From Desulfarculaceae bacterium (GTDB taxonomy: Bacteria; Desulfobacterota; Desulfobacteria; Desulfobacterales; Desulfobacteraceae), in the NCBI GenBank assembly GCA_021737205.1, contig JAIPEK010000075.1:1-8995 (forward strand): DNA of 8,995 nt, read 5' to 3'. A model generated the notes under the pieces. The model did not search any database, was not told the origin of the DNA, and was given only the letters and a program-made list of their open reading frames with translations. A program made the translations under genes and the position numbers. Shown piece by piece: positions 1-6,853 of the stretch; the stretch's first letter is position 1, and each line of letters opens with the position of its first letter.

Positions 1-1
1 C

Positions 2-34
2 GCACAGGGAAACGTTGTGCTGAACAACATGTAA
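2..34 (+). CDS. C-terminal end of an unidentified upstream gene (partial)
   Basis: Reading from base 2, the frame is open to a TAA at 32-34 and gives the tail AQGNVVLNNM. The composition looks like a natural protein end. The other two forward frames look worse: one stops at base 21, and the other is an arginine-rich shadow running to 114. A strong terminator on the same strand about 70 bp further on supports a gene ending here. Ten residues are too few to name a family, and the frame itself is a judgement. Confidence 0.35.
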   Translation, partial: AQGNVVLNNM

Positions 35-101
35 AACAAGCCCGGCATACGGCCGGAACACCGGGTCGTCCGTACCACGGGCGATCCGGTCCATCAAATT
101 C

Positions 102-158
102 AAAGGGACCATGACGGTGCCGGTTCTGCCCGGAAATTCCGTTGACGGTCCCTTTTTT
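102..158 (+). terminator. Rho-independent terminator
   Basis: AAAGGGACC at 102-110 pairs perfectly with GGTCCCTTT at 147-155. An inner ACGG/CCGT stem and a CCGG/CCGG hairpin fill the loop. The right arm runs straight into a tract of seven T's (153-159). This is the expected end of the transcript of the gene that stops at base 34, and it insulates the chemoreceptor from it. Confidence 0.75.
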
Positions 159-159
159 T

Positions 160-456
160 ATGTCTGTCAAGTGTGGCATGACCCCTAATAATTAACTAAG
201 ATTTAATTGCTTTCGTATAACGGCCATGTCCTTTTGGACACAACAAAGCATGAAAGTTCCGGTCAGAGGCAGCAGACGATCCGGTGTAACCTGAAAGCGG
301 ATTCAAATGCCGGTCGGTTACCGGGCACAGGACGTGACCGGTTCCGGCATTTGCCTCGGAGCAGCCCCGGACGGGCTGCGAGAATGAGTGGAAGGTTATA
401 CCGGTTCGGCTGATGCCGGGATTATGGCACGGCATTTCATATAAAAAGGTTTTTTT
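160..456. other. Gene-free spacer with several strong hairpins
   Basis: No convincing gene is visible on either strand; the open frames here have unnatural compositions and no ribosome binding site. The stretch does hold several inverted repeats: TGTCC-tttt-GGACA (227-240), CAAATGCCGG (304-313) with CCGGCATTTG (344-353) plus further inner CGGT/ACCG pairing, GCAGCCC (361-367) with GGGCTGC (373-379) around a 5-nt loop, and ATGCCG (413-418) with CGGCAT (430-435). A run of nine T's follows at 450-458. This could be a structured small RNA or a decayed element. No riboswitch class I know matches it, and the chemoreceptor promoter starts only after it, so it need not be the leader of that gene. Confidence 0.4.
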
Positions 457-484
457 TTGACTTTGCACCGAATTCCTGTATATT
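457..484 (+). promoter_or_regulatory. Sigma70-type promoter of the chemoreceptor gene
   Basis: TTGACT (457-462) and TATATT (479-484) are separated by 16 bp. They match the vegetative consensus at five of six positions each. Transcription would start near 491, leaving a leader of about 54 nt that contains the purine-rich ribosome binding site GGGGAGGGAG at 534-543. A second TATAAT (519-524) lies closer to the start codon but has no good -35 element, so it is less likely. Confidence 0.6.
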
Positions 485-544
485 GCGGAAGGCAAAATGT
501 GCTATGAAATAAGAGGAATATAATTTTTATATCGGGGAGGGAGC

Positions 545-2803
545 ATGGCCGACAGGGCGATGAGCTGGAAAAATTTCAATCTTTCGGTGAAGTTCGGCAT
601 TGCATTCGGGTTTGCCATTCTGCTGTTCATTACCGCCATCCTGATGTACAAGGTTTCTGCGGATATGACTGAAAAAAGTTACGGGGAGCTGATTGAAAAA
701 CATCTGAAAATTTCGGAGCTTTCTTCAAAAGTATCCCTGAGGCTGGCTTTATGCAGAAATAACGAGAAAAATTTCCTGGCTGAAAGCGATATGCGCCATG
801 TGAAGACGTTCAATACAAACGTGGAGCAACTCGGCAATACCGCAGGCCGTATTGTAAATCTTGCCGGAGAGGAAATGGAGGAGATTTCCGCCCTCGGGAA
901 AGATATCCGGAAACTGTCCGGTCAGTATAAGAAACTGTTCGGACAGGTGGTGGCGTCTTCGAGAAAAATCGGCCTTGATGAAACCAAAGGGCTGAGAAAT
1001 GAGTTCGGCAATGCGGCTGCGACCCTGGAAGACCGGACCGGCCAGTTTGCCATGACTTCTTTGTTCTTTGCCGTACTCGATCTCACAGACAGTGCCGACC
1101 TGTATTTCAATGTGGACAGCAAAGAGCACACGGAAAGGCTCAAAAAGGATATCGAAAAAGTCAGGAACGCTTTTGAAAAAAGCAATATGGCCACGGATAC
1201 CAAAGAGGCCATCGGCGTGCGGATGAGCGACTACATCAAATGGATCGAACAATCGTTCGGCGCTGATGCTTCCATGAAATCGATCATCAAGGAGCAGATC
1301 AGCGGCTTTCAAAAAGCCCTTCTCGACGAGATCGAGAAATTTTATGTTCCGGAAGCCCAGGTCGGAATGCTCGAGGTCCGACGGGCGGAAAAGGAGTATA
1401 TCCTTAACCGCCGGGGCGGGTATGCACAGAAAACGTTTGCCGAACTGGATGATCTGGCAGCGATATTCAATGATTCTTCCCTGCCCTCCCAGAGAAAAGA
1501 TGAAATTTCGCGTTTTATTCGAACGTACCGGGAGGCGTTTAACGCGTTTGTAGATGAGAACGAACGGATACAGACCCTGCGTCGGCAGATGCTTGATCTT
1601 GTGGGCGAAATCGAGCCTGAGGTGGAAAGTGTTGCTGAAAAGGCGGAAATCATGGCGGAGAAGCAAATCCGATCAGCCGAGGCAAGTGTCGACCGGATTA
1701 ACGGGATCGCCGCTGCAATCGCCATCGGGGTCGTGGTCCTGGTATCGCTGTTTATCTTTTTCATTGTCCGGTCCATCACCAGGCCGCTGGCTCAAAGTTC
1801 GGCTCTTGCCGGAACCATGGCCGAAGGGGATTTGACCGGAAAGATGGAACTTGCCCAGGAAGATGAGATCGGAAAACTGGCCGGTGCGCTCAACAACATG
1901 ATCGCCAACCTGCGGGACATTGTGGGCAATATCGTTTCCTACACCGAGTCCCTGCACACTTCGTCCAGTGGTCTCACCGCCATTTCCGGCGAAATGACCG
2001 ACAGCACGCAAAGGGCCACGGAGAAAGCGGGAAGCCTGGCAACGGATTCCGAGAGCATGAGTACAAATATGAATTCGGTTGCGTCCGCATCCGAGCAGGC
2101 TTCCACCAACCTGAACATGGTTGCGTCGTCCGTGGAGGAAATGGATTCCACCATCAGCGAGATCTCGCAGAATTCGTCCAAGGCAAAGGAGATCGTGGAT
2201 AAGGCGGTGAAACAGGGAGATTCCGCCTCCGAGAGAATCAAGGAGCTCGGTGCTTCCGCACAGGACATCACTGTGGTGGTGGAAACCATCACGGACATTT
2301 CCGAGCAGACCAATCTGCTGGCGCTGAACGCCACCATAGAGGCGGCCCGGGCAGGTGAGGCCGGAAAAGGATTCGGGGTTGTGGCCGATGAAATCAAGGA
2401 GCTGGCCAACCAGGCCAAAAAAGCCACCAACGACATCAAGGAGAGGACCGGAAGCATACAGGAGTCCTCTGACAAGACCTCCGGAGAGATCCGGGAGATC
2501 ATCTCCATCATCAATGAGGTCAACGAGATCGTCCTGTTTGTGGCTTCTGCCGTGGAAGAACAGTCCAGCGCCACCAAGGAGATCGTGCAGAACATCAACC
2601 AGGCGTCCACCGGCATTGAAGACGTCAACCGGAATATCAACGAGAACGCCGAGGTGGCGGGCCGGATCTCCACGGGTATCGCGGATATCAGCAAGGAGGC
2701 GGAAGAACTGGCTTCCCGGGCGGAAAAAGTCAGCGGCAGCGCGGACAGCCTTGCAGAGATCGGCGGCAAACTTAAAGCCATGGTGGAACGGTTCAAACTG
2801 TAA
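545..2803 (+). CDS. Methyl-accepting chemotaxis protein with HBM-type sensor domain
   Basis: Inner-membrane chemoreceptor that would sense a ligand outside the cytoplasm and control the CheA kinase through CheW. A first membrane helix lies at about residues 17-37. A long, almost wholly helical periplasmic region of about 350 residues follows, then a second membrane helix at 388-408, a HAMP linker at about 409-463 and the cytoplasmic signalling hairpin. The hairpin tip reads DISEQTNLLALNATIEAARA (584-603), the CheA/CheW contact region. The periplasmic part carries two related motifs, RNNEKNFL (71-78) and RRAEKEYIL (279-287), in keeping with the two-module helical bimodular (HBM) sensor. There is no C-terminal NWETF-like pentapeptide; the protein ends ERFKL. 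GGGGAGGGAG just upstream supports the ATG. The MBL-fold gene follows after 21 bp. The ligand cannot be predicted; HBM domains are known to bind organic acids in some pseudomonads. Confidence 0.93.
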   Translation: MADRAMSWKNFNLSVKFGIAFGFAILLFITAILMYKVSADMTEKSYGELIEKHLKISELSSKVSLRLALCRNNEKNFLAESDMRHVKTFNTNVEQLGNTAGRIVNLAGEEMEEISALGKDIRKLSGQYKKLFGQVVASSRKIGLDETKGLRNEFGNAAATLEDRTGQFAMTSLFFAVLDLTDSADLYFNVDSKEHTERLKKDIEKVRNAFEKSNMATDTKEAIGVRMSDYIKWIEQSFGADASMKSIIKEQISGFQKALLDEIEKFYVPEAQVGMLEVRRAEKEYILNRRGGYAQKTFAELDDLAAIFNDSSLPSQRKDEISRFIRTYREAFNAFVDENERIQTLRRQMLDLVGEIEPEVESVAEKAEIMAEKQIRSAEASVDRINGIAAAIAIGVVVLVSLFIFFIVRSITRPLAQSSALAGTMAEGDLTGKMELAQEDEIGKLAGALNNMIANLRDIVGNIVSYTESLHTSSSGLTAISGEMTDSTQRATEKAGSLATDSESMSTNMNSVASASEQASTNLNMVASSVEEMDSTISEISQNSSKAKEIVDKAVKQGDSASERIKELGASAQDITVVVETITDISEQTNLLALNATIEAARAGEAGKGFGVVADEIKELANQAKKATNDIKERTGSIQESSDKTSGEIREIISIINEVNEIVLFVASAVEEQSSATKEIVQNINQASTGIEDVNRNINENAEVAGRISTGIADISKEAEELASRAEKVSGSADSLAEIGGKLKAMVERFKL

Positions 2804-2824
2804 TTTCGACATGGAGGCGGCAAT

Positions 2825-3697
2825 TTGAAAACCCGTATCACAAGTCTTGCAGGCAACAAAATGAAGCTGGACGGGGGATCGATGTTCGGCAACGCTCCCA
2901 AGGCACTGTGGAGCAGGTGGCTTTCCTGTGACGACCACAACCGCATCGATATTGCATCCCGTTCTCTTCTCATCGAGACGGAAAACGAGAAGATCCTCTT
3001 TGAGACCGGGGTGGGTCATTACCTGGACCCTTCCATGCAGAAACGGTTCGGGATCGAAGAGGACCGCCACGTGCTGCTCGATTCCCTGGAGGATATCGGC
3101 GTGGAGCCCGCTGAAATCACCCGGGTGGTTCTCTCCCACCTGCACTTTGACCATGCAGGCGGTCTTCTGGAAAAGAGGGACGGCAGCGACGGGGAGTTTG
3201 GACTTGCCTTTCCTTCAGCCGAGTACATTGCCGGAGAAAAGAATTTTGACCGGGCGGTTTCCCCCCATTCAAGGGACCGGGCTTCGTTTATCCCGGAGTT
3301 GAACCGCCTTCTGGAACAAAGCGGCCGGCTTTCCCTGAAAAAGCACGGGGACCGGATCGAGACCGACGGGGTCGGGGTGACATTTACCGAATCCTCCGGC
3401 CACACACCGGGCATGCTGGTTTCGGATATCTCGGCCGGGGATCACAAGTTCATTTTCACAGGCGACCTGATCCCGGCCCACTTTTACGTGAACCTGCCCA
3501 TCACCATGGGATTCGACCGGAACCCGGAACTTCTGATCGATGAGAAACAGGCCCTGCTGGACCGGGCGTTCACGGAAAATGCATATCTTGTTTTCCCCCA
3601 TGATCCGTTTTACGCGGTATCCGAACTCGACTGGAATGAAGACAAAAAACGATACCAGCCTGAAAATCCGGCAGAGTCTTTTTCGATTGCGTTTTAG
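2825..3697 (+). CDS. Metallo-beta-lactamase-fold hydrolase (lactonase/glyoxalase II-like)
   Basis: Predicted cytoplasmic zinc-type hydrolase of the MBL superfamily (290 residues, no signal peptide). The full set of dinuclear metal ligands is present: the HxHxDH motif (H105, H107, D109, H110), H193 in SGHTPG, D214 in FTGDL and H259 in FPHDP. The N-terminal pattern (NKMKLDGGSMFGNAPKALW) and the length resemble the branch that includes N-acyl-homoserine lactonases and other lactonases, but substrate cannot be read from sequence. The start is TTG at 2825, chosen because GGAGG at 2813-2817 sits 7 nt before it and the reading begins MKTRITSLAGNK as in relatives. The first ATG (codon 14) would cut into the first beta strand. 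It lies 21 bp behind the chemoreceptor with no terminator between, so cotranscription is likely; whether the two share a substrate is speculation. Confidence 0.88.
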   Translation: MKTRITSLAGNKMKLDGGSMFGNAPKALWSRWLSCDDHNRIDIASRSLLIETENEKILFETGVGHYLDPSMQKRFGIEEDRHVLLDSLEDIGVEPAEITRVVLSHLHFDHAGGLLEKRDGSDGEFGLAFPSAEYIAGEKNFDRAVSPHSRDRASFIPELNRLLEQSGRLSLKKHGDRIETDGVGVTFTESSGHTPGMLVSDISAGDHKFIFTGDLIPAHFYVNLPITMGFDRNPELLIDEKQALLDRAFTENAYLVFPHDPFYAVSELDWNEDKKRYQPENPAESFSIAF

Positions 3698-3743
3698 TAT
3701 CCCGGCGTGGTTCGTTTTTTATATGGAAGAATAACATCTTTTT

Positions 3744-3804
3744 ACCATGAAGGCCATGAAGGAACTGAAGCAAAATCTTCATGAACTTCATGCTTCTTCA
3801 TGGT
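3744..3804. repeat. ATGAAG-type inverted/tandem repeat between convergent genes
   Basis: ACCATGAAG (3744-3752) and CTTCATGGT (3796-3804) are perfect inverted arms. Inside, further ATGAAG/CTGAAG units follow every 9 bp on the left, and CTTCAT units sit on the right, so the whole element is an imperfect palindrome. The right arm overlaps the end of the leftward hydrolase gene and provides its stop codon. It could fold in either transcript and slow or end convergent transcription, but no proper T-tract follows either arm, so it is called a repeat and not a terminator. Confidence 0.6.
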
Positions 3805-4802
3805 GATCTTTTATCATTCGTTGTGTCAGTCAGGACATGAACGTTATTCAAAAAAGAAACCGCCCGTTTTTCCGACCAGTACCGGTTTTGGCGGTTGAAC
3901 TCGATGAAACCCACATGCCCGCCTGATTCGGGGATCTCCAGCGTGATATTCCGGTTGGAAGCGGCCTCCCGTTCCGGGTAGCACTCTTGGGGCAGAAACG
4001 GATCATCCGCTGCATTCACGATCAGCACGGGCACCTGAATGGCATGGAGAAACTGTTTGCTGCCGCATTTTTCCCAGTAATCCAGCGCATCCTTGAACCC
4101 GTGGATCGGGGCGGTGTACCGGTCGTCGAACTGGCGGAACGTTTTGATCTTTTCAAATCCGTGATCATCGATCCGGCCAGGCATAAGTTCCATCTTGTCC
4201 CGGATTTTTTCATGGAGCATTTTGAGAAATCGTTTCATATAAACGGCATTGGCCGGTTTTGAGATGGTTTCCGCACTCGATTTCAGGTCGCAGGGCACGG
4301 AAAAGACCACTGCCTTTGTCACCACCGGGTCCACCTGATCCCGGCCCAGATGCACAAGGCTCAGGTTGCCGCCGAGACTGAATCCCACGAGGGCGACTTC
4401 CCGGTAGGGTTTTTGCTTTTTTGCATGCCGGATGACCCAGGAAAGATCCGCTGTCGCCCCGTTATGATAGGATTGAAGCCGCCGATTCGACTCGCCGCTG
4501 CAGGATCGGTAATTCCATGCCAGCACATCCCAACCGCCTTCGTTGAGGGCTTTTGCCATGCCGGTGACATACGCACGCCTGGAGTTTCCTTCAAGACCGT
4601 GGGAAATCACGGCAAGGGTGTCACTGTCCGCCCGTGCCCAGTCCAGATCCAGAAAATCCCCGTCCGGGGTATCGATCCGCTCCCTTTCATAGAAAGACGA
4701 ATCAATCTTCCGGAACAGAACGGGATAGATGCTCTGGATGTGGCCGTTCCGTAAAAACGGCGGGGCTTTATATCCGTCAATGGATTCGGTGTGTTCGGTC
4801 AA
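3798..4802 (-). CDS. YheT-family alpha/beta hydrolase
   Basis: Alpha/beta-hydrolase of the COG0429 (YheT/ABHD1-3-like) group, 334 residues and close to the usual family length. These enzymes are predicted carboxylesterases or lipases; the bacterial substrate is not well established. The family N-terminal signature is present as PPFLRNGHIQSIYP (14-27). The oxyanion-hole strand is SHGLEGNSRR (67-76). The nucleophile elbow is GFSLGG with S142, the acid is D267 in AADDPFLP, and the base is H296 in SGGHVGF, so the triad looks complete. No signal peptide is visible, so it probably acts in the cytoplasm or at the inner membrane face. The start is TTG at 4802, with AGGA 5 nt upstream of it on the minus strand. 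The last residues and the stop lie inside the ATGAAG repeat. It diverges from the YchF-like gene. Confidence 0.9.
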   Translation of the reverse strand: MTEHTESIDGYKAPPFLRNGHIQSIYPVLFRKIDSSFYERERIDTPDGDFLDLDWARADSDTLAVISHGLEGNSRRAYVTGMAKALNEGGWDVLAWNYRSCSGESNRRLQSYHNGATADLSWVIRHAKKQKPYREVALVGFSLGGNLSLVHLGRDQVDPVVTKAVVFSVPCDLKSSAETISKPANAVYMKRFLKMLHEKIRDKMELMPGRIDDHGFEKIKTFRQFDDRYTAPIHGFKDALDYWEKCGSKQFLHAIQVPVLIVNAADDPFLPQECYPEREAASNRNITLEIPESGGHVGFIEFNRQNRYWSEKRAVSFLNNVHVLTDTTNDKRSP

Positions 4803-4851
4803 ACCTGTCCTTTCTGCTTATTCTTTTGTTCTGTTATCAACCGCTGAAATC

Positions 4852-4860
4852 TGGTATAAT
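4852..4860 (+). promoter_or_regulatory. Rightward extended -10 promoter of the YchF-like gene
   Basis: TGGTATAAT is a perfect extended -10 element (TGnTATAAT). The region 17 bp upstream (TGTTAT) is a poor -35, as is common for extended -10 promoters. Transcription would start near 4867, giving a leader of about 130 nt. That leader contains a TGGCC-tgagc-GGCCA hairpin (4898-4912), the palindrome GTTAGCTAAC (4947-4956) and an AACACTT tandem repeat. Confidence 0.5.
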
Positions 4861-4881
4861 CCATTTTTTTAAACTTGTAAA
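4853..4881 (-). promoter_or_regulatory. Leftward promoter of the YheT-like gene
   Basis: On the minus strand, TTTACA (complement of 4876-4881) and TATACC (complement of 4853-4858) are 17 bp apart. The -35 matches at five of six positions and the -10 at four. Transcription would start near 4847, about 45 nt before the TTG start. The -10 overlaps the -10 of the rightward promoter almost exactly. Confidence 0.45.
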
Positions 4882-4953
4882 TTTTTAATAACATCCATGG
4901 CCTGAGCGGCCACAAAAAATAAGGCATAAGCTGTCAGCTATTACCCGTTAGCT

Positions 4954-4982
4954 AACACTTAACAACTTAACACTTAACACTT
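4954..4982 (+). repeat. AACACTT short tandem repeat ahead of a ribosome binding site
   Basis: Four consecutive units read AACACTT, AACAACTT, AACACTT, AACACTT; the second has one extra base. The run ends directly at the AAAAAGGA ribosome binding site of the YchF-like gene (AAGGA 4986-4990, 5 nt before the ATG). Slippage here would change leader length without touching the coding frame. Confidence 0.6.
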
Positions 4983-4995
4983 AAAAAGGATACAT

Positions 4996-6066
4996 ATGAA
5001 GGCAGGAATCATCGGTCTGCCCCAGACCGGCAAAAAAACGCTTTTCCGGATTCTCACCCAAACCGACGCCGAAGTCCGGCAGAAAGGATCGAAACCCGTT
5101 CCCGGCACCGCAGACATTCTCGACTCCCGTTTTGACACACTGGTGGACCTGTACCGGCCCAAAAAGGATGTACACGCCCGTATCGATCTGGTTCTTCTCC
5201 CGGCGCTGGAAAAGGAATCCATCGCAGGCGGAGAGATTTTCCGGGACATTGCGGATCTGGATGCCATCTGCCACGTGGTCCGATCCTTTGAAGATGATTC
5301 GATATATCATCCTGCAGGATCCGTGGATCCGGTTCGGGATGTGGAAACGGTGAACAGCGAACTTCTGATGCACGACCAGATCTTTGTGGAAAAAAGGATC
5401 GAGCGGATCAAAGAGCTTGCCAAAAAAAAGAAGGACGCGGACCAGGAAAAGGAACTTGCGCTTCTTGAAAAGATGAAATCCCACCTGGAGGAGGAGCAGC
5501 CGCTCCGCCTGATGACGCTTTCCGAGGACGAGGATATGATCATCCGGTCCTACCCGTTCATTACAAGAAAAGAGATGATTCTATCCTTTAACGTATCCGA
5601 GGATGAGCTGGAAACCGCTGTACTTCCGGACGGAATAGCCGAGCTTTGCCGAAAAGAGAAAATGGAGGCCATGATCGTCTCCGCTGCCGTGGAAGACGAG
5701 ATCGCTTCCCTGGATACCCAGGAGGAAAAAGACGAGTTCCTCCAGGAGCTGGGCATAAAAGAAACCGCACTTGAGAATCTCACCCGCCTCTGCCTGAGAG
5801 CGCTGGGTCTCATCTCTTTTTTTACCGTGGGCGAGGACGAAGTGAGGCAGTGGCTGGTAAGAGAAAATTCCAAAGCGCCCCGGGCCGCCGGTGTGATCCA
5901 TTCCGACCTGGAACGCGGGTTTATCCGCGCCGAGGTCATGACCTATGACGAACTCATGGAATACAAAACTGAAGCCGCCTTGAAAAAGGCCGGAAAAATG
6001 CGCCTCGAGGGCAAGGAGTACACCGTATCGGACGGTGATATTCTCAACATCCGCTTCAAAGTGTGA
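4996..6066 (+). CDS. YchF/OLA1-like P-loop protein with DUF933 domain, degenerate switch region
   Basis: Obg-family relative of the ribosome-associated ATPase YchF/OLA1 (356 residues; E. coli YchF is about 363). The P-loop is GLPQTGKKT (7-15). Typical YchF blocks follow: VRSFEDDSIYHPAGSVDPVRD (about 94-114), a coiled-coil hairpin (about 120-170) and NVSE (199-202). NVSE matches the NxxE motif that replaces NKxD and favours ATP over GTP in this family. The C-terminal TGS-like DUF933 domain runs from about 270 to the end (LGLISFFTVGEDEVRQW, APRAAGVIHSD, ERGFIRAEV, LEGKEYTVSDGD). The switch I and G3 parts are not kept: where YchF has DIAGLVKGAS, this protein has DLVLLPALEK (64-73). It is therefore a paralogue with probably altered or lost hydrolysis. 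AAGGA 5 nt before the ATG supports the start. It stands alone, diverging from the YheT-like gene. Confidence 0.87.
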   Translation: MKAGIIGLPQTGKKTLFRILTQTDAEVRQKGSKPVPGTADILDSRFDTLVDLYRPKKDVHARIDLVLLPALEKESIAGGEIFRDIADLDAICHVVRSFEDDSIYHPAGSVDPVRDVETVNSELLMHDQIFVEKRIERIKELAKKKKDADQEKELALLEKMKSHLEEEQPLRLMTLSEDEDMIIRSYPFITRKEMILSFNVSEDELETAVLPDGIAELCRKEKMEAMIVSAAVEDEIASLDTQEEKDEFLQELGIKETALENLTRLCLRALGLISFFTVGEDEVRQWLVRENSKAPRAAGVIHSDLERGFIRAEVMTYDELMEYKTEAALKKAGKMRLEGKEYTVSDGDILNIRFKV

Positions 6067-6265
6067 TGCCGGTTCCAGGGCGTAAGGCCTGAGGTCCGTA
6101 AAGACAAGTTTCTGAATATGGCATTTTCATTCCGGTTTGATTTGAGTGAAAAGGGGGTGTTGAGGGTGTTTGACTTTATATTACCACCATGATGCCTCTG
6201 TATCACAACGAAGATGAAAATTACATGCGAGCGAGCGTTCCTTGCCTCTATCCTCTTGTTTCTTG

Positions 6266-6499
6266 TCAGGCGGCCATCTGGATTACCTGAAATTCATTCT
6301 TTTCTTTTTTGGCTTTATTCACGATATGCTCAAGCTTTTCCGCAGTCTGATCATCAAGCCAGGCTTCCCCGCATTGATCGCATACAAATGCGGTTACATT
6401 TCTTACAACCACAACACCGGCTTTGTAGTCCACTGTGAACGTGGTTGTACCTTTTTCGAAAAAACCTCCGCAAATAGGACAAAGCTCTTTACTGGCCAT
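6266..6499 (-). CDS. YgiT/MqsA-N-type zinc-finger protein (antitoxin-like)
   Basis: A 77-residue protein with two zinc-binding knuckles, CPIC (C7, C10) and CDQC (C40, C43), in a small beta-rich domain typical of YgiT-type zinc fingers. The spacing closely follows the N-terminal zinc domain of the MqsA antitoxin. MqsA continues with a helix-turn-helix DNA-binding domain, but this protein ends after one helix (about 48-68), so it has no visible DNA-binding part. The ATG lies inside the end of the upstream DUF4258 gene (11-bp overlap), with AGAGG 5 nt before it, so translation is probably coupled. By position and family it is the likely partner that neutralises the DUF4258 protein; this is inference from known pairings. 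Confidence 0.83.
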   Translation of the reverse strand: MASKELCPICGGFFEKGTTTFTVDYKAGVVVVRNVTAFVCDQCGEAWLDDQTAEKLEHIVNKAKKEKNEFQVIQMAA

Positions 6500-6821
6500 T
6501 GTTTCCTCTCTTTCTTGTTTTTAAGTCGCTTTCAAAATGAAGATCATCCGGTATATAGGCTGTTACTATGTATACTAATTCATTTTCAGTATCTATTGTT
6601 ATCACCGCATGCAGGGGTTTTGCCCTTGCATAACCAAAAATCAGGCAGCCGGGGTAAGGTTCGGATTCCGGGTAATGCTCGATGATTTCTCCATGCTCTA
6701 TAATTGATCGGATCTCATCTCTGGTAATATTTCGCTCAAGCATTCTTGACAAGGCATGTTGACGCCATCGAATCTGATTGTTTTGAGCGTACTTTTTTAT
6801 GTTTTGATACCATTGATCCAT
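6489..6821 (-). CDS. DUF4258 protein, probable toxin of a toxin-antitoxin-like pair
   Basis: A basic-ended 110-residue protein of the DUF4258 family. Family-typical features are an N-terminal helix with H22, R26 and R30 (QHALSRMLERNIT), strands around LHAVITID and LVYIVTAYIPD (Y89, P91, D92), and a terminal KTRKR segment (101-105). DUF4258 proteins often sit beside YgiT-type zinc-finger or other antitoxin-like genes and are suspected ribonuclease toxins; no activity can be shown from sequence. The start at 6821 is preferred over one 39 codons upstream: homology-like sequence begins here, an AAGGAAG lies about 10 nt upstream, and the best promoter would start transcription near 6847, downstream of the longer start. 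Gene order is toxin first, antitoxin second, as in mqsRA. Confidence 0.8.
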   Translation of the reverse strand: MDQWYQNIKKYAQNNQIRWRQHALSRMLERNITRDEIRSIIEHGEIIEHYPESEPYPGCLIFGYARAKPLHAVITIDTENELVYIVTAYIPDDLHFESDLKTRKRGNNGQ

Positions 6822-6853
6822 TTTGTTTGGGCTTCCTTCTCCGCTGTAGAAAA

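Noticed and set aside
1..14. CGCACAGGG resembles the start of a GEMM-I c-di-GMP riboswitch
   Set aside because: None of the following conserved parts (AAACC, the CGAAAG loop region, GACGCAAAGCC, GGTTACC) occur in the right order.
425..440. Sigma54-like -24 element TGGCACG upstream of the chemoreceptor
   Set aside because: The -24 half is perfect, but the matching -12 position reads TTCA and lacks the needed GC. The nearby sigma70 promoter is better.
1673..3154. Long minus-strand open frame (493 codons) across the chemoreceptor and MBL genes
   Set aside because: It is antisense to two well-supported genes. Its composition (many H, G, D, R) and lack of domains mark it as a GC-skew shadow.
6067..6265. 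Spacer between the YchF-like gene and the zinc-finger gene
   Set aside because: I looked for terminators, promoters and small genes and found only a 4-bp hairpin and a TATATT without a -35. Nothing can be supported.
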